Source: an uncultured SAR86 cluster bacterium (GTDB taxonomy: Bacteria > Pseudomonadota > Gammaproteobacteria > Magnimaribacterales > D2472). From it: a stretch of DNA of 64,000 nt. Shown here one piece after another: positions 1 to 9,457 of the stretch (position 1 is its first letter; the number at the start of each line of letters is the position of its first letter). The stretch is taken from contig CACELG010000001.1 in the NCBI GenBank assembly GCA_902560315.1, positions 186,001-250,000 on the forward strand, written 5' to 3'. A program made the translations under genes and the position numbers. Under the pieces are notes generated by a model. That model had not been told where the DNA came from. It saw only the letters and a program-made list of their open reading frames with translations, and made no database searches.

Positions 1-1590
1 AGATGAAAGGTCGTCTATTTTTAAACCAAGTTCTTTCGAATGTTTGGCTAATTTTTTCTTATCTATCTTTGCTCCATTTTGTTCTACTCTAGATAAAACA
101 TGAACAAGTGGATATTCAATGTCATGTAATAGCTTTTCTTGATTTGGCTTTTCTTTGAGCATTGGTGCTAAAACGTTATAAAGTCTCAAAGTTATATCGG
201 CATCTTCAGCAGCATAATCAGATGCAACATCTAGTTTAACTTCTGAAAAGCTTATTTGTTTTGATGCTGTTCCAGTCACATCAGTATATTTAGTAGTTGT
301 ATAATTTAAATAATAGTCTGCAAGCCTATCCATTCCATGACGAGTTGCTGTGCTATTTAATACATATGACATAAGCATAGTGTCAGCAAGAAATTTTGTG
401 ATTTTAATTCCATGTCTAGCTAAGATAGGTATATCAAATTTTAAATTTTGTCCTATTGCCTTATCCTGATTTTTTTCTATTATTGGTCCTAGGTTATCTA
501 CCACATAATCCATACTCAATTGTTTTGGACAATCTTCATAAGAGTGAGCTATTGGGATATAGCATGCCTCGTTCTCAGAAATAGAAAGAGATATACCTAT
601 TAAGTTGGCTGACACTGTATCTACAGAATCGGTCTCTGTATCAATTGCAAAAGCTTTAGACTTATTAATCTTTGTAATCCAGTCTCTTAGGCTTTTTTCA
701 TCCAGTACTGTTTCATAATTTGAATCCTTCTTTGAATCTTCTTTTTGTTTGCCTTTATTGACTGATTTAAATTCCAAGTTTGAAAAAATTTTATCTAATT
801 CTTCATCATTAGGATTAAAAACCAAAAGATCTTCAAATTTTTGATTCAAATCAACATCAGTTTTTAACGATACCAATTCAATATTCCTATCAATGTCATC
901 AAGTGCATTTCTAAGATTTTCTCCAACAACACCTGTTATTGAATCAGCGTTATCTTTAATACCTTGTATATCACCATATTCATTTAACCATTTGGCTGCT
1001 GTTTTTTGTCCAACTTTTGGAACTCCAGGAATATTATCTGAGGCATCACCTACTAGTGCGAGCATATCTCTTATTTGGTTAGGCTTTACGCCAAACTTTT
1101 CAAGTACGCTCTCTTCATTGAAGATTTTGTGCTTCATAGTGTCCATAATTGTTGTGTGGGGATCTTCAACAAGCTGCATCAAATCTTTATCCAATGAAGA
1201 TATAACACATTTATATTTGGCATCTTTTGCCATCCGTGAAATGGTTGCTATGACATCATCAGCTTCAACTCCTTCAATTTCAATTAAAGGGAATCCTATT
1301 GCACGGCATATTGATTTAACAGGAATAAGTTGATCTCTTAATTCATCTGGCATAGGCGGTCTGTTGGCTTTATATTCTGAATAAATATCGCTTCTAAAAG
1401 TTTTACCTTTTGCATCAAACACAACAATTATTGGAGAGCCTTCGCTATCCTTTTTAAGATTCATTAGCATATTTGTTACTCCCTTTACTGCGCCTGTAGG
1501 TTTGCCAGAGGAAGTGCTCAGGGGTGGCATTGCATGAAATGCCCTATATAAATATGAGGATCCGTCTATTACAAAAATTCTATCTTTCAT
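1..1590 (-). CDS. polA: DNA polymerase I, N-terminal part (cut by window edge)
   Basis: Replicative gap-filling and repair polymerase. About 530 residues are visible, read from an ATG at 1590 leftward off the window, so the ORF track does not list it. The N-terminus (MKDRIFVIDGSSYLYRAFHA) and the stretch with GVEADDVIAT and GDASDNIPGVP form the 5' nuclease domain. Near residue 317 the motif AIDTETDS carries the Asp and Glu of an intact 3'-5' proofreading exonuclease, and the Asp-rich exonuclease segments after it (YAAEDADITLRLY) also look normal. The polymerase domain lies outside the window. It is divergent from dsbB, with a 63-base gap. Identification is firm; only completeness is unknown. 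Confidence 0.95.
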   Translation of the reverse strand, partial: MKDRIFVIDGSSYLYRAFHAMPPLSTSSGKPTGAVKGVTNMLMNLKKDSEGSPIIVVFDAKGKTFRSDIYSEYKANRPPMPDELRDQLIPVKSICRAIGFPLIEIEGVEADDVIATISRMAKDAKYKCVISSLDKDLMQLVEDPHTTIMDTMKHKIFNEESVLEKFGVKPNQIRDMLALVGDASDNIPGVPKVGQKTAAKWLNEYGDIQGIKDNADSITGVVGENLRNALDDIDRNIELVSLKTDVDLNQKFEDLLVFNPNDEELDKIFSNLEFKSVNKGKQKEDSKKDSNYETVLDEKSLRDWITKINKSKAFAIDTETDSVDTVSANLIGISLSISENEACYIPIAHSYEDCPKQLSMDYVVDNLGPIIEKNQDKAIGQNLKFDIPILARHGIKITKFLADTMLMSYVLNSTATRHGMDRLADYYLNYTTTKYTDVTGTASKQISFSEVKLDVASDYAAEDADITLRLYNVLAPMLKEKPNQEKLLHDIEYPLVHVLSRVEQNGAKIDKKKLAKHSKELGLKIDDLSS

Positions 1591-1653
1591 GTTTGTCTTT
1601 TATATAATGTATTATGACTCCTGTTTTTCTATAATGGAAAAAATTAAATAAAA

Positions 1654-2163
1654 ATGTACAAAACAATTTCAATCTTAATAAAAAAGATATTTCAAGATTA
1701 TTTTGAATGGGCTATAGCAATTTCAGCTATTTTAATAATCTTGATAGCTGTTGCAATGGATAAGTTTTTATATTTACAGGCTTGTCCGTTATGCATACTA
1801 ACTAGATACGTTTTTGGGCTAATTGGTATCTCAGCATTAATCGGACTTTTAATTAAGAAAAAACTTTTTGGTGGAATTTTGATTATGCTCTCATCAGTAA
1901 TTGGTTTATTCGTTACCTCAAGGCAGATATATATTCAGAATATGTCGATTGATGAAATTGCTCAACTTTCAGGATGCAGTATGCCTTTTAACACTCAAGT
2001 AGAATATTTTGGTCTCATTGAAGCAATAAATAGGACTCTTGCAGGTGGACCTAGTTGTGCAGAGGATGGATGGAGATTTGTGTTTAATTTTGCAGAATGG
2101 GGATTTCTATTTTTTGCTATGTATCTAATTAGTAGTATATATAAGTATAGAAAATGGTATTGA
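1654..2163 (+). CDS. dsbB: Disulfide bond formation protein B
   Basis: Inner-membrane quinone reductase that re-oxidises DsbA in the periplasm. The 169 residues hold four hydrophobic segments. The first periplasmic loop has the catalytic pair in QACPLCILTRY (Cys44, Cys47). The second loop has the other pair, Cys108 (SGCSMPF) and Cys135 (GGPSCAEDGW), in the usual DsbB spacing. The length matches the family. It is a stand-alone gene between divergent polA and the pckA leader. No dsbA is in the window. Confidence 0.93.
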   Translation: MYKTISILIKKIFQDYFEWAIAISAILIILIAVAMDKFLYLQACPLCILTRYVFGLIGISALIGLLIKKKLFGGILIMLSSVIGLFVTSRQIYIQNMSIDEIAQLSGCSMPFNTQVEYFGLIEAINRTLAGGPSCAEDGWRFVFNFAEWGFLFFAMYLISSIYKYRKWY

Positions 2164-2236
2164 TTCATTAAATATGTAGCAAAACTACATATAAAATCTC
2201 TTAAAAATACTATATCTAAAGTGTTTTAATAATTTA

Positions 2237-2265
2237 TTGACTTTTGTATACATATATTTTTTAAT
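2237..2265 (+). promoter_or_regulatory. Candidate sigma70 promoter of pckA
   Basis: TTGACT at 2237-2242 and TTTAAT at 2260-2265 are separated by 17 bases. This would start transcription near 2272, so the large inverted repeat before pckA would be in the mRNA leader. It is a pattern match only; the surrounding DNA is so AT-rich that -10-like hexamers are common. Confidence 0.4.
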
Positions 2266-2286
2266 TCACTACATAATAACTCACTT

Positions 2287-2378
2287 TATTAATAGCAAAG
2301 AAAATATTATAGGTACATAATTATTTCCTCTATATATATAATTATTCCCCCCAAGTACCTATAATATTTGTTATTAAT
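2287..2378 (+). repeat. Long inverted repeat in the pckA leader
   Basis: A perfect 15-base inverted repeat has arms AAATATTATAGGTAC (2302-2316) and GTACCTATAATATTT (2355-2369). Inside it, ATAATTA (2317-2323) pairs with TAATTAT (2339-2345), leaving an unpaired CCCCCCAA-type bulge on the right side. Outside it, pairing resumes after a five-base bulge between ATTAATAGCAAA and the region up to 2378. The right arm ends about ten bases before the pckA ATG at 2380. It could be an mRNA hairpin controlling translation, an attenuator or a protein-binding operator. The structure is seen directly; its role is unknown. Confidence 0.75.
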
Positions 2379-2379
2379 C

Positions 2380-3924
2380 ATGAGTAATCAACCACAAAAA
2401 TCTATTTGTATGAGCATCGATCAATTAATTGATGCTGCTGTTGCTAATAAAGAAGGCATTATTGCAAGTAATGGTGCATTTTCTACAACTACTGGAGAGA
2501 GGAGTTCAAGAAGCCCTGAAGATAGATTTATTGTAAAAGAAGCTCACACAGAGGATTTAATTGAATGGGGTGAAGTAAATAGGCCTTTTGACAGAGAAAA
2601 ATTCAATAGTTTGTGGGATAAAGTTGAATCTTATTTGGCCAAACAAAGTAGTTATATATCAAATGTTCATGTAGGAGCGCATCCAGAATATTATTTACCT
2701 GTTCAGGTTACTACCGAAACGGCATGGCATTCATTGTTTGCTAGATTAATTTTTATAAATCCAGATAATTTTAATCCACTTAATAAAATAAAGTGGGAAA
2801 TTTTAAGCGCTGCAAACTATGAATGTATTCCTGAAGAAGATGGGACTAATTCAGAAAGTTGTATAGTGATTAACTTTTCTGAAAGAAAGGTCTTAATTGC
2901 AGGCATGAAATATGCAGGCGAGTTAAAAAAATCGATGTTCTCTGTTCAAAATTTTTTATTAACTGACGACGACGTGTTGCCAATGCACTGCTCAGCAAAT
3001 ATAAATAAAGATAGTAATGTGACTCTGTTTTTTGGTCTATCAGGAACAGGTAAAACAACACTCTCAGCAGATCTTAAATGTTCACTCATAGGCGATGACG
3101 AACATGGTTGGAGTAAAGGAGCTGTTTTTAATTTTGAGGGTGGTTGTTATGCAAAAACTGTTAATTTGTCAAAAGAAAACGAGCCAGTAATTTACAACGC
3201 TATAAAGCATGGAAGTGTAATTGAGAATGTTTACATAGGTGACAATAATAAACCTGATTATTCTAATATTTCGATTTCAGAGAACGGAAGATGTTGTTAC
3301 CCAAGATCACACATCGAGAATGCTGTTAAAGAAAATGCAGCAGGAGAACCAAAGACCATTATATTCTTAACATGTGACCTTACTGGTGTAATACCTCCAG
3401 TCTCAATATTATCCAGAGAAAGTGCAGCCTATCATTTCTTAAGTGGCTATACTGCAAAGCTTGGCTCGACAGAAAGAGGAGCTGGGGCTCCTATTCAATC
3501 TACTTTTTCTACATGTTTCGGCGCTCCTTTTTTCCCAAGGCCAGCAAGCGTATATGCAGATCTTTTAATGAAGCGTGTTGAAGAATTTGATTCTAAGGTG
3601 TTTCTTGTAAATACTGGTTGGACAGGCGGTCCTTATGGAGTCGGATCTAGGTTTGATATTCCAATTACTAGAAGAATAGTAACTGCAATTCAGGATGGAG
3701 AGTTAAATAACGTAGAAACATTAAAAATTCCTGGTTTAAACTTGAGCATACCCAAATCTGTAAATGGAGTGGACTCAAAATTATTGAATCCAATTGAAAA
3801 TTGGGATGATAAAGATAAATATCAAAAAAAGTTAGAAGACTTAGTATCACAATTCCAAGAAAATTTTAAAAAATATGATGTAAATCAAGAAATAGTGTCA
3901 GCCGGTCCAGGATTTGATGGCTAA
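2380..3924 (+). CDS. pckA: Phosphoenolpyruvate carboxykinase (ATP)
   Basis: Converts oxaloacetate and ATP to phosphoenolpyruvate, CO2 and ADP, the entry step of gluconeogenesis. With the ATG at 2380 (MSNQPQKS) the protein has 514 residues. The track's start at 2368 is a TTG four codons earlier that falls at the edge of the inverted repeat, so I reject it. Visible motifs are RSPEDRF near residue 45, the kinase-1a P-loop [11 protein letters not shown] near residue 220, the metal-binding IGDDEHGW just after it, and NFEGGCYAK. Length and motifs fit the ATP-dependent bacterial family. Its stop overlaps the start of gshA. The leader hairpin suggests post-transcriptional or operator control. Confidence 0.95.
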   Translation: MSNQPQKSICMSIDQLIDAAVANKEGIIASNGAFSTTTGERSSRSPEDRFIVKEAHTEDLIEWGEVNRPFDREKFNSLWDKVESYLAKQSSYISNVHVGAHPEYYLPVQVTTETAWHSLFARLIFINPDNFNPLNKIKWEILSAANYECIPEEDGTNSESCIVINFSERKVLIAGMKYAGELKKSMFSVQNFLLTDDDVLPMHCSANINKDSNVTLFFGLSGTGKTTLSADLKCSLIGDDEHGWSKGAVFNFEGGCYAKTVNLSKENEPVIYNAIKHGSVIENVYIGDNNKPDYSNISISENGRCCYPRSHIENAVKENAAGEPKTIIFLTCDLTGVIPPVSILSRESAAYHFLSGYTAKLGSTERGAGAPIQSTFSTCFGAPFFPRPASVYADLLMKRVEEFDSKVFLVNTGWTGGPYGVGSRFDIPITRRIVTAIQDGELNNVETLKIPGLNLSIPKSVNGVDSKLLNPIENWDDKDKYQKKLEDLVSQFQENFKKYDVNQEIVSAGPGFDG

Positions 3925-5422
3925 TGAATTGTTAAAAAACAAACTAAGTAAATTAAAGGACAATGGGTTTTTTAATAATTTAGTTATAAAAAGAGGTATT
4001 GAAAAAGAATTCTTTAGAGTTAGTAATAATGGATATTTATCAAAAAAACCTCATCCTGAGTCTCTTGGTTCTGCCTTAACAAATAAGTATATAACGACTG
4101 ACTTTGCTGAAGCTCAACTAGAGCTTGTTACCCCAGTCTTTGAAGATGTAAATAATCTTTATGATTTTCTATACTCTCTTCATTTATTTGTTGCTCAAAA
4201 TATAGACAAAAATGAAGTGTTGTGGCCATTTTCAATGCCTCCTAGAATTAAAAAAGAGTCTGATATACATCTTGGTTATTATCATCAAAGTAATATTGGG
4301 TTACTTAAACATGTTTATAGAAGAGGTTTAAAAGTAAGATATGGCCCAACAATGCAATGTGTTTCTGGCATGCATTATAACTTTTCAATAAAGCCAAGTT
4401 CATTGGCTATATTTACTGAATCAAGTGATCAAAAAGATATTGATAACGCATATCTTGGACTAATAAGAAACTTTAAAAGATTGTTTTGGTTCGTTTTAAC
4501 AGAATTTGGACAAACAAATGTTGTTGACAAAACATTTGTAAAAAACAGAGATCATATTCTTAAAGAGTTGAATGATGAAGATATGTATCTTAAGAATGCT
4601 ACATCTCTCAGAATGAGTGAGATAGGCTATCAAAGCAAGGCACAAAAAGATTTAGGTATTAAATATAACTCTCTACCGGATTTTCTTAAGAAAATTAAGG
4701 ATGCAATCACCATACCCTACCCAGAGTTTGAAAAAAAAGGACTTAGAGAGTCTAACGGAGATTTACATCAAATTTCTAATGGAATAATTCAAATTGAAAA
4801 CGAATATTATGATTCCATAAGACCAAAAAGGTCCTCATCTAATAATATGAGGCCCTATGAGCTTCTAAAGAATTTTGGTATCGAATATGTGGAAATACGT
4901 GGCATTGATATTTCACCATATGATTTAACAGGTATGTCGATTCATCAAATACATTTTTTAGATTTGATTCTTCTTTATTGTTTAATAAATCCAAGCCCAG
5001 AAATATCAAATGATGAAAAGAATGAAATTGATTCAAATGACTTCAAAGCCATCTATGAAGGTAGAGATAAAAGCACTGAAATATCTATAAATGGTATAAA
5101 AACAGATATTGGAAGTGCTAAAGAAAAAGTTATAAAAGACCTAATGCTTATTGCAGAGTATCTTAAAGAATATGATAAAGCTCAAGATTCAATAGAACAT
5201 GTTTTAAAAACAAGAAAGGGAATTATTTCAGATAATGCTTTTCATGATGAAGGTCTAGAAAAAGCAAAAAATAATACTAAAATTTTAAGATCAGATGATT
5301 CAAAAAATATTGATGGTATAAAAAAAGAAGCAGAGTTATCATTAGAAGAACTTAGCAAAATCCAGAAAAATTCTGATGAAGAAATGGATGAATATGTCAA
5401 AAGTTACAATTTAAACTTATAG
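3917..5422 (+). CDS. gshA: Glutamate-cysteine ligase (type I)
   Basis: Catalyses the ATP-dependent first step of glutathione synthesis, joining glutamate and cysteine. About 501 residues, close to the roughly 518 of the gammaproteobacterial type I enzyme. The N-terminal [21 protein letters not shown] and [13 protein letters not shown] match the substrate and metal-binding core, and GMHYNFSI and [13 protein letters not shown] are typical. I use the ATG at 3917 (MANELL) rather than the TTG at 3914. It overlaps the last bases of pckA, so the two are probably co-transcribed. No gshB is in the window. The downstream GFA and MAPEG genes near 51-57 kb belong to families often linked with glutathione chemistry. 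Confidence 0.92.
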   Translation: MANELLKNKLSKLKDNGFFNNLVIKRGIEKEFFRVSNNGYLSKKPHPESLGSALTNKYITTDFAEAQLELVTPVFEDVNNLYDFLYSLHLFVAQNIDKNEVLWPFSMPPRIKKESDIHLGYYHQSNIGLLKHVYRRGLKVRYGPTMQCVSGMHYNFSIKPSSLAIFTESSDQKDIDNAYLGLIRNFKRLFWFVLTEFGQTNVVDKTFVKNRDHILKELNDEDMYLKNATSLRMSEIGYQSKAQKDLGIKYNSLPDFLKKIKDAITIPYPEFEKKGLRESNGDLHQISNGIIQIENEYYDSIRPKRSSSNNMRPYELLKNFGIEYVEIRGIDISPYDLTGMSIHQIHFLDLILLYCLINPSPEISNDEKNEIDSNDFKAIYEGRDKSTEISINGIKTDIGSAKEKVIKDLMLIAEYLKEYDKAQDSIEHVLKTRKGIISDNAFHDEGLEKAKNNTKILRSDDSKNIDGIKKEAELSLEELSKIQKNSDEEMDEYVKSYNLNL

Positions 5423-5432
5423 GGGGGACATT

Positions 5433-6431
5433 ATGAAAGCTTTACAATGTGTTGAACTTGGCATGCCAGATAAATTGCAGGTTAATGAAATACCTGATCC
5501 TGAGGTTCTTCCTGGGCATGTTTTGATTGATAACAAAGCAGCTAGTGTTAACTTTCCTGATGTCTTAATGATTCAAGGCTTATATCAATTTCAACCGGAA
5601 CTGCCTTTTTCACCAGGAGGTGAATCTGCTGGAATTGTTTCTTCTCTTGGAGAGGGAGTGAAAAACATCTCTGTTGGAGATAGAGTATTTGCAATGACAG
5701 GGCTGGGAGCTTTTGCTGAAAAAATAGTTGCCCCGGAACATGCTGTTGTAAAAATTCCTGAAAGCATGGATTTTGAGACTGCAGCAGCGCTTCCAATGAC
5801 CTATGGAACATCTTTGTATGCTCTTAAACAAAGAGCTGAATTGAAAGAAGGAGAAACGCTTCTTGTTTTAGGTGCTGCAGGTGGTGTTGGGCTGGCAACA
5901 GTTGAGCTTGGAAAAGCAATGGGTGCAAAAGTTATAGCAGCAGCATCAACTCAAGAAAAAGTAGATTTATGCATACAGCATGGTGCTGATGAAGGCTTTA
6001 TATACCCTACTGGCAAACTTGATAGAGATCAGCAAAAAGAACTCTCTTCAAAGATTAAAGAATTAACTGGGGGAATGGGAGCAAATGTTGTTTATGACCC
6101 TGTTGGAGATGACTATTCTGAACCATGCATTAGGGCAACAGCATGGGATGGAAGATATTTAGTAATTGGCTTTGCAGCAGGTGAAATCCCAAAAATACCC
6201 ATTAATCTTGCCCTGTTAAAAGGCATGAAGATTGTCGGCGTGTTTTGGGGTGCTTGGGTTGGCATGTTTCCTGAAGAAAATAAAAAAAATTTCCAGGAAC
6301 TTTTTCAGCTTCACTCTGATGGTAAAATTAATCCAGAGGTTTCTGATTCATTTTCTTTAGATAAAGGCGCTCAAGCAATTGCTCATTTAAAAGATAGAAA
6401 AGCTAAAGGTAAAGTAATCATCAAAATATAA
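5433..6431 (+). CDS. NADPH:quinone reductase-like zinc-free alcohol dehydrogenase family protein
   Basis: Medium-chain dehydrogenase/reductase of the quinone oxidoreductase (Qor) branch, expected to use NADPH to reduce quinones or enones. The 332 residues have an N-terminal GroES-like fold (HVLIDNKAASVNFPDVLMIQG, FSPGGESAG). The central Rossmann fold starts LLVLGAAGGVGLATVELGKAMGAKVI, with the AAGGVG dinucleotide signature. The cysteines that would bind structural zinc in alcohol dehydrogenases are absent, as in quinone reductases. An unusually strong G-run Shine-Dalgarno (AGGGGGG) sits just before the ATG. It lies 10 bases after gshA and is convergent with the sco gene. The exact substrate cannot be read from sequence. 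Confidence 0.85.
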   Translation: MKALQCVELGMPDKLQVNEIPDPEVLPGHVLIDNKAASVNFPDVLMIQGLYQFQPELPFSPGGESAGIVSSLGEGVKNISVGDRVFAMTGLGAFAEKIVAPEHAVVKIPESMDFETAAALPMTYGTSLYALKQRAELKEGETLLVLGAAGGVGLATVELGKAMGAKVIAAASTQEKVDLCIQHGADEGFIYPTGKLDRDQQKELSSKIKELTGGMGANVVYDPVGDDYSEPCIRATAWDGRYLVIGFAAGEIPKIPINLALLKGMKIVGVFWGAWVGMFPEENKKNFQELFQLHSDGKINPEVSDSFSLDKGAQAIAHLKDRKAKGKVIIKI

Positions 6432-6433
6432 AT

Positions 6434-7069
6434 TTAGTCTTGAGTTACTGATTGATAAGTTAATGATAATCTTGAAATATCAAATGGCGGTCTAAAAAAA
6501 CCTGCAAACTCCGCATCAGGGTTTAATAAAATAATATTATTAACATGATTATCTAGGTGAGAATGATCTGTATTGTCATTGCTTGGCATAACATTATTAA
6601 CAGATAATTGTGTTGCAAGGCTTAAAAGCATTGGCCTTGTATTAGATATTCCAATAAAAGAAGTATCAAATCCTTTGGCATATTTATTTATGTCTTCAGG
6701 TGAATCTCTTTCAGGATCTATAGAAACTAAAACCCATTGTTTATTATCTAAAGGAAATTCCTTTTCTTTCAATACTTTTATAAGCTTAGAAAGTTGATAC
6801 ATGGTGGTTGGACATTCATCCGGACATCTTGTAAATCCAAAATACATTAGTGTCCATTTTCCCATAAGATTTGATTTATTAAATTCGCCACCATCAGCAG
6901 TAAAAAAACTAAAATCAGAAATCTTTTTGGGAGCTTCAAACAAGAAGAGTCCATTGATTAAGAGCTCATTCGTGCTAAGAGTTCTTGGGGTTGTTAACTT
7001 GTTTATAAAAAGGACTAGAACAGTCAGAATGAAAATTGCAATTATTAATAAATTCTTCTTTATTGTCAT
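6434..7069 (-). CDS. Sco1/SenC copper chaperone for cytochrome oxidase
   Basis: Membrane-anchored thioredoxin-fold copper protein that helps load the Cu-A centre of oxidase subunit II. One N-terminal TM segment (LLIIAIFILTVLVLFI) is followed by the periplasmic domain. MYFGFTRCPDECPTTM holds the CxxxC copper ligands. A late conserved histidine (SHLDNHVNNIILLNP) would supply the third ligand. The ATG at 7069 is chosen over the upstream TTG because it overlaps the ctaB stop as TGATG. It is the last gene of the leftward oxidase cluster, which fits its job. Confidence 0.9.
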   Translation of the reverse strand: MTIKKNLLIIAIFILTVLVLFINKLTTPRTLSTNELLINGLFLFEAPKKISDFSFFTADGGEFNKSNLMGKWTLMYFGFTRCPDECPTTMYQLSKLIKVLKEKEFPLDNKQWVLVSIDPERDSPEDINKYAKGFDTSFIGISNTRPMLLSLATQLSVNNVMPSNDNTDHSHLDNHVNNIILLNPDAEFAGFFRPPFDISRLSLTYQSVTQD

Positions 7070-7935
7070 CAACTAATAATTATAAAGTGGTCTAGCAACA
7101 AAGCTAAAAAAATTAAGAAAATATAATAAATAGAAAACTGGAAAGTTTTCATAGCATCTTCATCATCATTACTGTAATAAAGATTTATTGAGTAGTATAA
7201 AAATAGTGTGCTTAAGGCCAATGCAGAAAATAAATATATCTCTCCAGACATTAGAACAACATATGGCAAGAGGCTTACTATAAAAAGAATAATTGTATAT
7301 AAGACTATTTGTAATTTAGTAAAAATAACTCCATGGGTTACAGGTAACATAGGGATAGATTCTTTTGCATATTCATCTTTTCGATAAATTGCTAAGGCCC
7401 AAAAATGTGGTGGCGTCCATACAAAAATTATTAAAACTAACAACAAAGCATAAGGCTCGATGGTATTTGATACAGATGCCCAGCCCAATAAAGGCGGTGC
7501 CGCGCCTGCCAATCCACCTATTACTATATTTTGTGGCGTAGCTCTTTTTAAATAAACGGTGTATATAAATGCATACCCTATTAAAGATGCTAAAGTGAGA
7601 ATCATTGTGAGAGTATTAACGTATAGGTATAAAATTAATGCTCCTAGAATTCCTATCACTAGTGCAAAGATTGAGGCATGCGTGGCTGAAAGCTCTCCTT
7701 GTGGTAGAGGTCTTTGATCAGTCCTTGTCATCGAGGCGTCAGTATTCCTATCAATTACTTGATTAATTGCTGCCGCAGATGCAGCACAAAATGCTATACC
7801 AGATAAAGATACAAAGAGATACCAAAATGAACTTACTGATTCCTCCGCTAATAACATTCCTACAAAAGCACAAATTAGCATCATGTAAACAACATTTGGT
7901 TTACAAAGCTCATAATAGCTTTTGAGAAGTGTCAT
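7069..7935 (-). CDS. ctaB: Protoheme IX farnesyltransferase (heme O synthase)
   Basis: Integral membrane UbiA-family prenyltransferase that adds a farnesyl group to heme B, giving heme O, the precursor of heme A. About 288 residues with eight or nine TM segments. The first Asp-rich motif is clear in NQVIDRNTDASMTRTDQRPLPQG. TPPHFWALAIYRKDEYAKESIPMLP is the second conserved loop. I use the ATG at 7935 (MTLLKSYYELCKP) instead of the TTG at 7944; it overlaps the ctaA stop as ATGA. Also named cyoE in organisms with bo3 oxidase; the neighbours here are aa3-type, so ctaB is preferred. Confidence 0.95.
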   Translation of the reverse strand: MTLLKSYYELCKPNVVYMMLICAFVGMLLAEESVSSFWYLFVSLSGIAFCAASAAAINQVIDRNTDASMTRTDQRPLPQGELSATHASIFALVIGILGALILYLYVNTLTMILTLASLIGYAFIYTVYLKRATPQNIVIGGLAGAAPPLLGWASVSNTIEPYALLLVLIIFVWTPPHFWALAIYRKDEYAKESIPMLPVTHGVIFTKLQIVLYTIILFIVSLLPYVVLMSGEIYLFSALALSTLFLYYSINLYYSNDDEDAMKTFQFSIYYIFLIFLALLLDHFIIIS

Positions 7936-8906
7936 TTTTTCCAAGCGAGATAATTAACAGTGAATGTTGCTAAAAGTAAGCAAGCTGCAACTAGATTATG
8001 TGCAATAGCAACATATAAAGGCAGAACATACACAACATTAATAATTCCTAGTGTGATCTGAGTTAATAATAATATTCCAAGAGTTGAAGCAAGAGGGGCT
8101 GCTTCTGAAAACCATAGCCTAGACATAAGTGTTAAGAATATAAAAGTTACAAGAAGAGCTGATATTCTATGAGAGTAATGAATTGCAACTCGAGCAGGAT
8201 TATCTAATAACCCATATAAGTAATTTGGGCCAACTTCTTGATTTAAATTAAACCCATTTTTAAAATCCATTTCTGGCAAATATGAGCCTTGGCATGTTGG
8301 AAAGTCAGCACATGCCAGAGAAGCATAATTAGTGCTAGTCCATACACCCAAAAAAATCTGGAATATTAAAACAGCCAAAGCAATACCTGAAATTACTTTT
8401 AAATTAGAGATATTTATTTGGTTAAATATTTCAAAATTACGGGATTTTAAATAGATAAAGTAAAGCAATAATAGAGTCGTGAAACCACCAAATAAATGAA
8501 TCGTAACAATTATTGGTAATAACTTTAAACTAACTGTTAAATATCCAAAAGTGCCTTGGAGACAAATAAAAATTAATAAAAAACAAGACCAGCCTTGAAT
8601 AGATTTATCATTTGTCTTTCTAAATGATAGGTAAACTAAAAAAATTGCTAGAAGCCCTAGAGCAGCAGCAAAGTATCTATGAACAACTTCAGGTATTGCT
8701 TTATTTATATCATAAGGAAAGGTTGGATATCTGCTTTCAGCAATAGCAATTTCAGCTTCATTTATTGGGAAAACAACAAAACCATAACATCCTGGCCAAT
8801 CTGGACAACCAAGACCGGCATCTACAAGCCGAGTCCATGCCCCTAATGCAATTACAACAAATGCCATACATATTCCAAATAGTGATAAGTTTTTAATTTG
8901 GTTCAT
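7932..8906 (-). CDS. ctaA: Heme A synthase (COX15/CtaA family)
   Basis: Oxidises the heme O methyl group to a formyl group, making heme A for the oxidase. The 324 residues have about eight TM segments in two homologous halves. Conserved heme-ligand histidines appear in EVVHRYFAAALG, IVTIHLFGG, AIHYSHRISALLV and AIAHNLVAA. Each half has a Cys pair in a periplasmic loop (GLGCPDWPGCYG and SLACADFPTCQG), the arrangement found in the Cys-containing class. Its start overlaps the neighbouring gene by one base, so translation is probably coupled along the operon. Confidence 0.94.
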   Translation of the reverse strand: MNQIKNLSLFGICMAFVVIALGAWTRLVDAGLGCPDWPGCYGFVVFPINEAEIAIAESRYPTFPYDINKAIPEVVHRYFAAALGLLAIFLVYLSFRKTNDKSIQGWSCFLLIFICLQGTFGYLTVSLKLLPIIVTIHLFGGFTTLLLLYFIYLKSRNFEIFNQINISNLKVISGIALAVLIFQIFLGVWTSTNYASLACADFPTCQGSYLPEMDFKNGFNLNQEVGPNYLYGLLDNPARVAIHYSHRISALLVTFIFLTLMSRLWFSEAAPLASTLGILLLTQITLGIINVVYVLPLYVAIAHNLVAACLLLATFTVNYLAWKK

Positions 8907-9457
8907 TAAATTAATACCTTTAAGTCTTTTAAAATTAATTTAGGGTCTGTATCAGGTAAAAAATACATAACCGCCCTTCCATATGGATCTATCACAAAAA
9001 TTGGGTTCTCCGCATTAAAATCCAGTAATGAGTTTCTTTGTAAGACATTTAACAACACTCCATTTTTGTCTTCAACAACCTCAATTCGTGGATACTGCAA
9101 TTTGATATCCTTTAAATTAGGTTCGAGCAATTTATTTGAATAAAATAAAACTCGTTTTAATTTATTTATGTCTCTGTTTAAAGCAACGTTTAATTGTCTT
9201 GCTAAGTAAATCGATTGTTCGCTAGTTTCGATGTTTGTAACATATACAGACAAAACCCATTTTCCATCTTCAAAACTTATTAAATCTTGTTTTCCTTCAC
9301 CATTTTTAAAGTCATTTAAATCGAAATAACTTTTGAAAAAAACTCCATTGTTTTTTGTTCCCTCTGGTGACATTCCTTTTAGAAAATAAAGAGTTGAAAA
9401 TGTAACAACCAGTATTGGCGTAAGTAGTAATACCGCTAAAAAAAATTTATTTCTCAT
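8906..9457 (-). CDS. Cytochrome-oxidase-cluster membrane-anchored protein of unknown function
   Basis: Short protein with one N-terminal TM segment (FFLAVLLLTPILVVTFSTLYFL) and a soluble domain presumably on the periplasmic side. The end, NPIFVIDPYGRAVMYFLPDTDPKLILKDLK, resembles the C-terminal strand-helix of thioredoxin/Sco-like folds, but no CxxC is present. A gene of this size and layout lies between SURF1 and ctaA in Pseudomonas-type oxidase loci, so a role in oxidase assembly is likely by context only. I prefer the ATG at 9457 (MRNKFF); an ATG at 9472 (MDSKEM) is also possible and gives a larger overlap with SURF1. Confidence 0.75.
   Translation of the reverse strand: MRNKFFLAVLLLTPILVVTFSTLYFLKGMSPEGTKNNGVFFKSYFDLNDFKNGEGKQDLISFEDGKWVLSVYVTNIETSEQSIYLARQLNVALNRDINKLKRVLFYSNKLLEPNLKDIKLQYPRIEVVEDKNGVLLNVLQRNSLLDFNAENPIFVIDPYGRAVMYFLPDTDPKLILKDLKVLI

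Noticed and set aside
893-1333. 146-aa plus-strand ORF inside polA
   Set aside because: Antisense shadow of a strongly conserved polymerase frame; no motif and no ribosome site.
6573-7076. Two plus-strand ORFs opposite the sco gene
   Set aside because: Antisense to clear CPDECP-containing sco sequence; no independent motif.
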